Shown here: piece by piece, positions 63,059-63,835 of the stretch
Layout: each line of letters begins with the position of its first letter
Numbering within the stretch: the first letter of the stretch is position 1
NCBI GenBank assembly: GCA_937920495.1
Contig: CALEUQ010000044.1
Location: 1 to 63,835, forward strand
Source of the DNA: an uncultured bacterium
GTDB taxonomy: Bacteria; Spirochaetota; UBA4802; UB4802
Direction: 5' to 3'
Length of the DNA stretch: 63,835 bases
Made by a program: the position numbers and the translations under genes
The notes under the pieces: generated by a model
What the model was told of the DNA's origin: nothing
The model's database searches: none
The model's input: the letters and a program-made list of their open reading frames with translations, nothing else

Positions 63059-63835
63059 TCAAGATATTATTGTAAGTATATCGCCATCAGAAGGAAATTC
63101 AATTGTTTTACCAAATGAGTCAACAAGAGACTTCATTTTCTGCAACTGTTCATCAAAATCTATATCAACAACTGGATATACATGAACAGCATACATTTTC
63201 TGTGGCCATGCTTCGTTTTTAATTAATGTTACAATATCCTTTGAAGAAAGATGCAATGGATATGTGTCATCAGAAGCTATCCCCCATTCTATTACCGCCA
63301 TATCTACTGATGAAAGTAGATTTTTTAACGCATCGCAGTAACCCGTATCCCCGGTGATTGCAAGCAACCGTGTGCCAAAATCAAAGCGGTAGCCGGAAGA
63401 AAAATCGCCATGCGCCAATGTCACTGATTCCACCCTGTACCCATTGCCTTCAAAGATATCGCCATTGTGTAGTTCAAAAAGCTCCACCTTAAATGGTAAT
63501 GGATAATCGCCCATAAATGGCAAAAGTCTGTTGTGATAAAAGTTATTAAGCCCCTTTGGTCCAATAATTGTCAATGGTTCGGTTCTATGTCCTGTGTGGT
63601 CCCACATCTCACCCCAAAGCAAGTCAGGTAAGCCTGAAACGTGATCTACGTGATAATGTGTCAAAACAATTGTTGAAATATTGCTGTAACTAAAATCCGG
63701 ATCAGTTAAAGCCGCAATCGCATGATATGCTCCACCACCACAATCGACCAGCACAATCTCCCCATCAATAGAAAAGGCCAGTGACTGTGGTTTGCGTAAT
63801 GTGGCATTACAGGTACCAGTACCTAAAAAGGCTAA
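63059..63835 (-). CDS. Metallo-beta-lactamase-fold hydrolase, ribonuclease-Z-like (partial)
   Basis: The reading frame stays open from the stop at 63059 to the window edge, so the start lies outside; a GTG at 63754 is an internal codon. The first visible residues read LAFLGTGTCNATLRKPQSLA, followed by VLVDCGGG and the zinc motif LTHYHVDHVSG, then LAHGDFSSGYRFDF, ITGDTGY and IEWGIA. Members include RNase Z and aryl-sulfatase-like enzymes. The substrate is unknown. It is upstream of lhgO on the same strand. Confidence 0.88.
   Translation of the reverse strand, partial: LAFLGTGTCNATLRKPQSLAFSIDGEIVLVDCGGGAYHAIAALTDPDFSYSNISTIVLTHYHVDHVSGLPDLLWGEMWDHTGHRTEPLTIIGPKGLNNFYHNRLLPFMGDYPLPFKVELFELHNGDIFEGNGYRVESVTLAHGDFSSGYRFDFGTRLLAITGDTGYCDALKNLLSSVDMAVIEWGIASDDTYPLHLSSKDIVTLIKNEAWPQKMYAVHVYPVVDIDFDEQLQKMKSLVDSFGKTIEFPSDGDILTIIS

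Noticed and set aside
1-63835. CRISPR arrays, tRNA or rRNA genes, phage or transposase genes
   Set aside because: No regularly spaced repeats, no cloverleaf with a T-loop GTTCGA motif, and no integrase, transposase or phage structural genes were found by eye.

Overview
The window is an AT-rich bacterial chromosome segment that ends inside a gene at its right edge. The organism has an outer membrane: there are lipoproteins with lipoboxes, small secreted beta-barrel proteins and an SppA peptidase. Helical-repeat proteins, an RsbU-type phosphatase with an N-terminal multi-span membrane region, a Borrelia-like small barrel and a B12-dependent ribonucleotide reductase together suggest a spirochaete or a close relative. 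This placement is an inference; no rRNA or tRNA gene was found to settle it.

Layout. 0.4-4.7 kb: acyl-CoA ligase and a NarL-type two-component pair. 4.8-8.3 kb (plus strand): an unknown secreted protein, mnmA and a toxin-antitoxin pair with its own consensus promoter. 8.3-13.7 kb: nucleotide-sugar dehydratase plus DegT aminotransferase, a barrel protein, DUF2177, a NusG/UpxY-like factor and an HTH protein. 13.8-17.3 kb: a broken small gene, then a lipase foldase and its PPC-domain lipase. 17.5-27.2 kb (minus): the translation/RNA cluster rimP-nusA-infB-rbfA-truB-rpsO-pnp and an M16 peptidase, preceded by a promoter and an attenuator-like hairpin. 27.3-36.3 kb: a HEAT protein, TPR proteins, an orphan ABC ATPase, a MoxR/vWA pair and YjbQ. 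36.4-42 kb: an unknown protein, MnmD, DUF167, a candidate structured small RNA and a lipoprotein hydrolase with a TetR-like operator. 42-46.6 kb: metallo-hydrolase, prmA, nrdJ, carA. 46.6-57.7 kb: one dense minus-strand run (pgi, tmk, degenerate phosphatase, active phosphatase, sppA fusion, two paralogous secreted proteins). 57.9-63.8 kb: Sua5, DUF4442, barrel protein, ugd, lhgO and a partial metallo-hydrolase.

Working together. MnmA and MnmD both act on the wobble uridine of tRNA. The lipase needs its foldase. The dehydratase and aminotransferase can form an amino-sugar branch. The phosphatase pair looks like an envelope-facing partner-switch input placed next to an envelope peptidase.

The three signals not explained by ordinary annotation are: (i) the octamer GCGATAGT, present 21 times on both strands in genes and gaps; (ii) a run of hairpins ending in a terminator at 39688-39851 (minus); (iii) a promoter plus terminator hairpin in the rimP leader.
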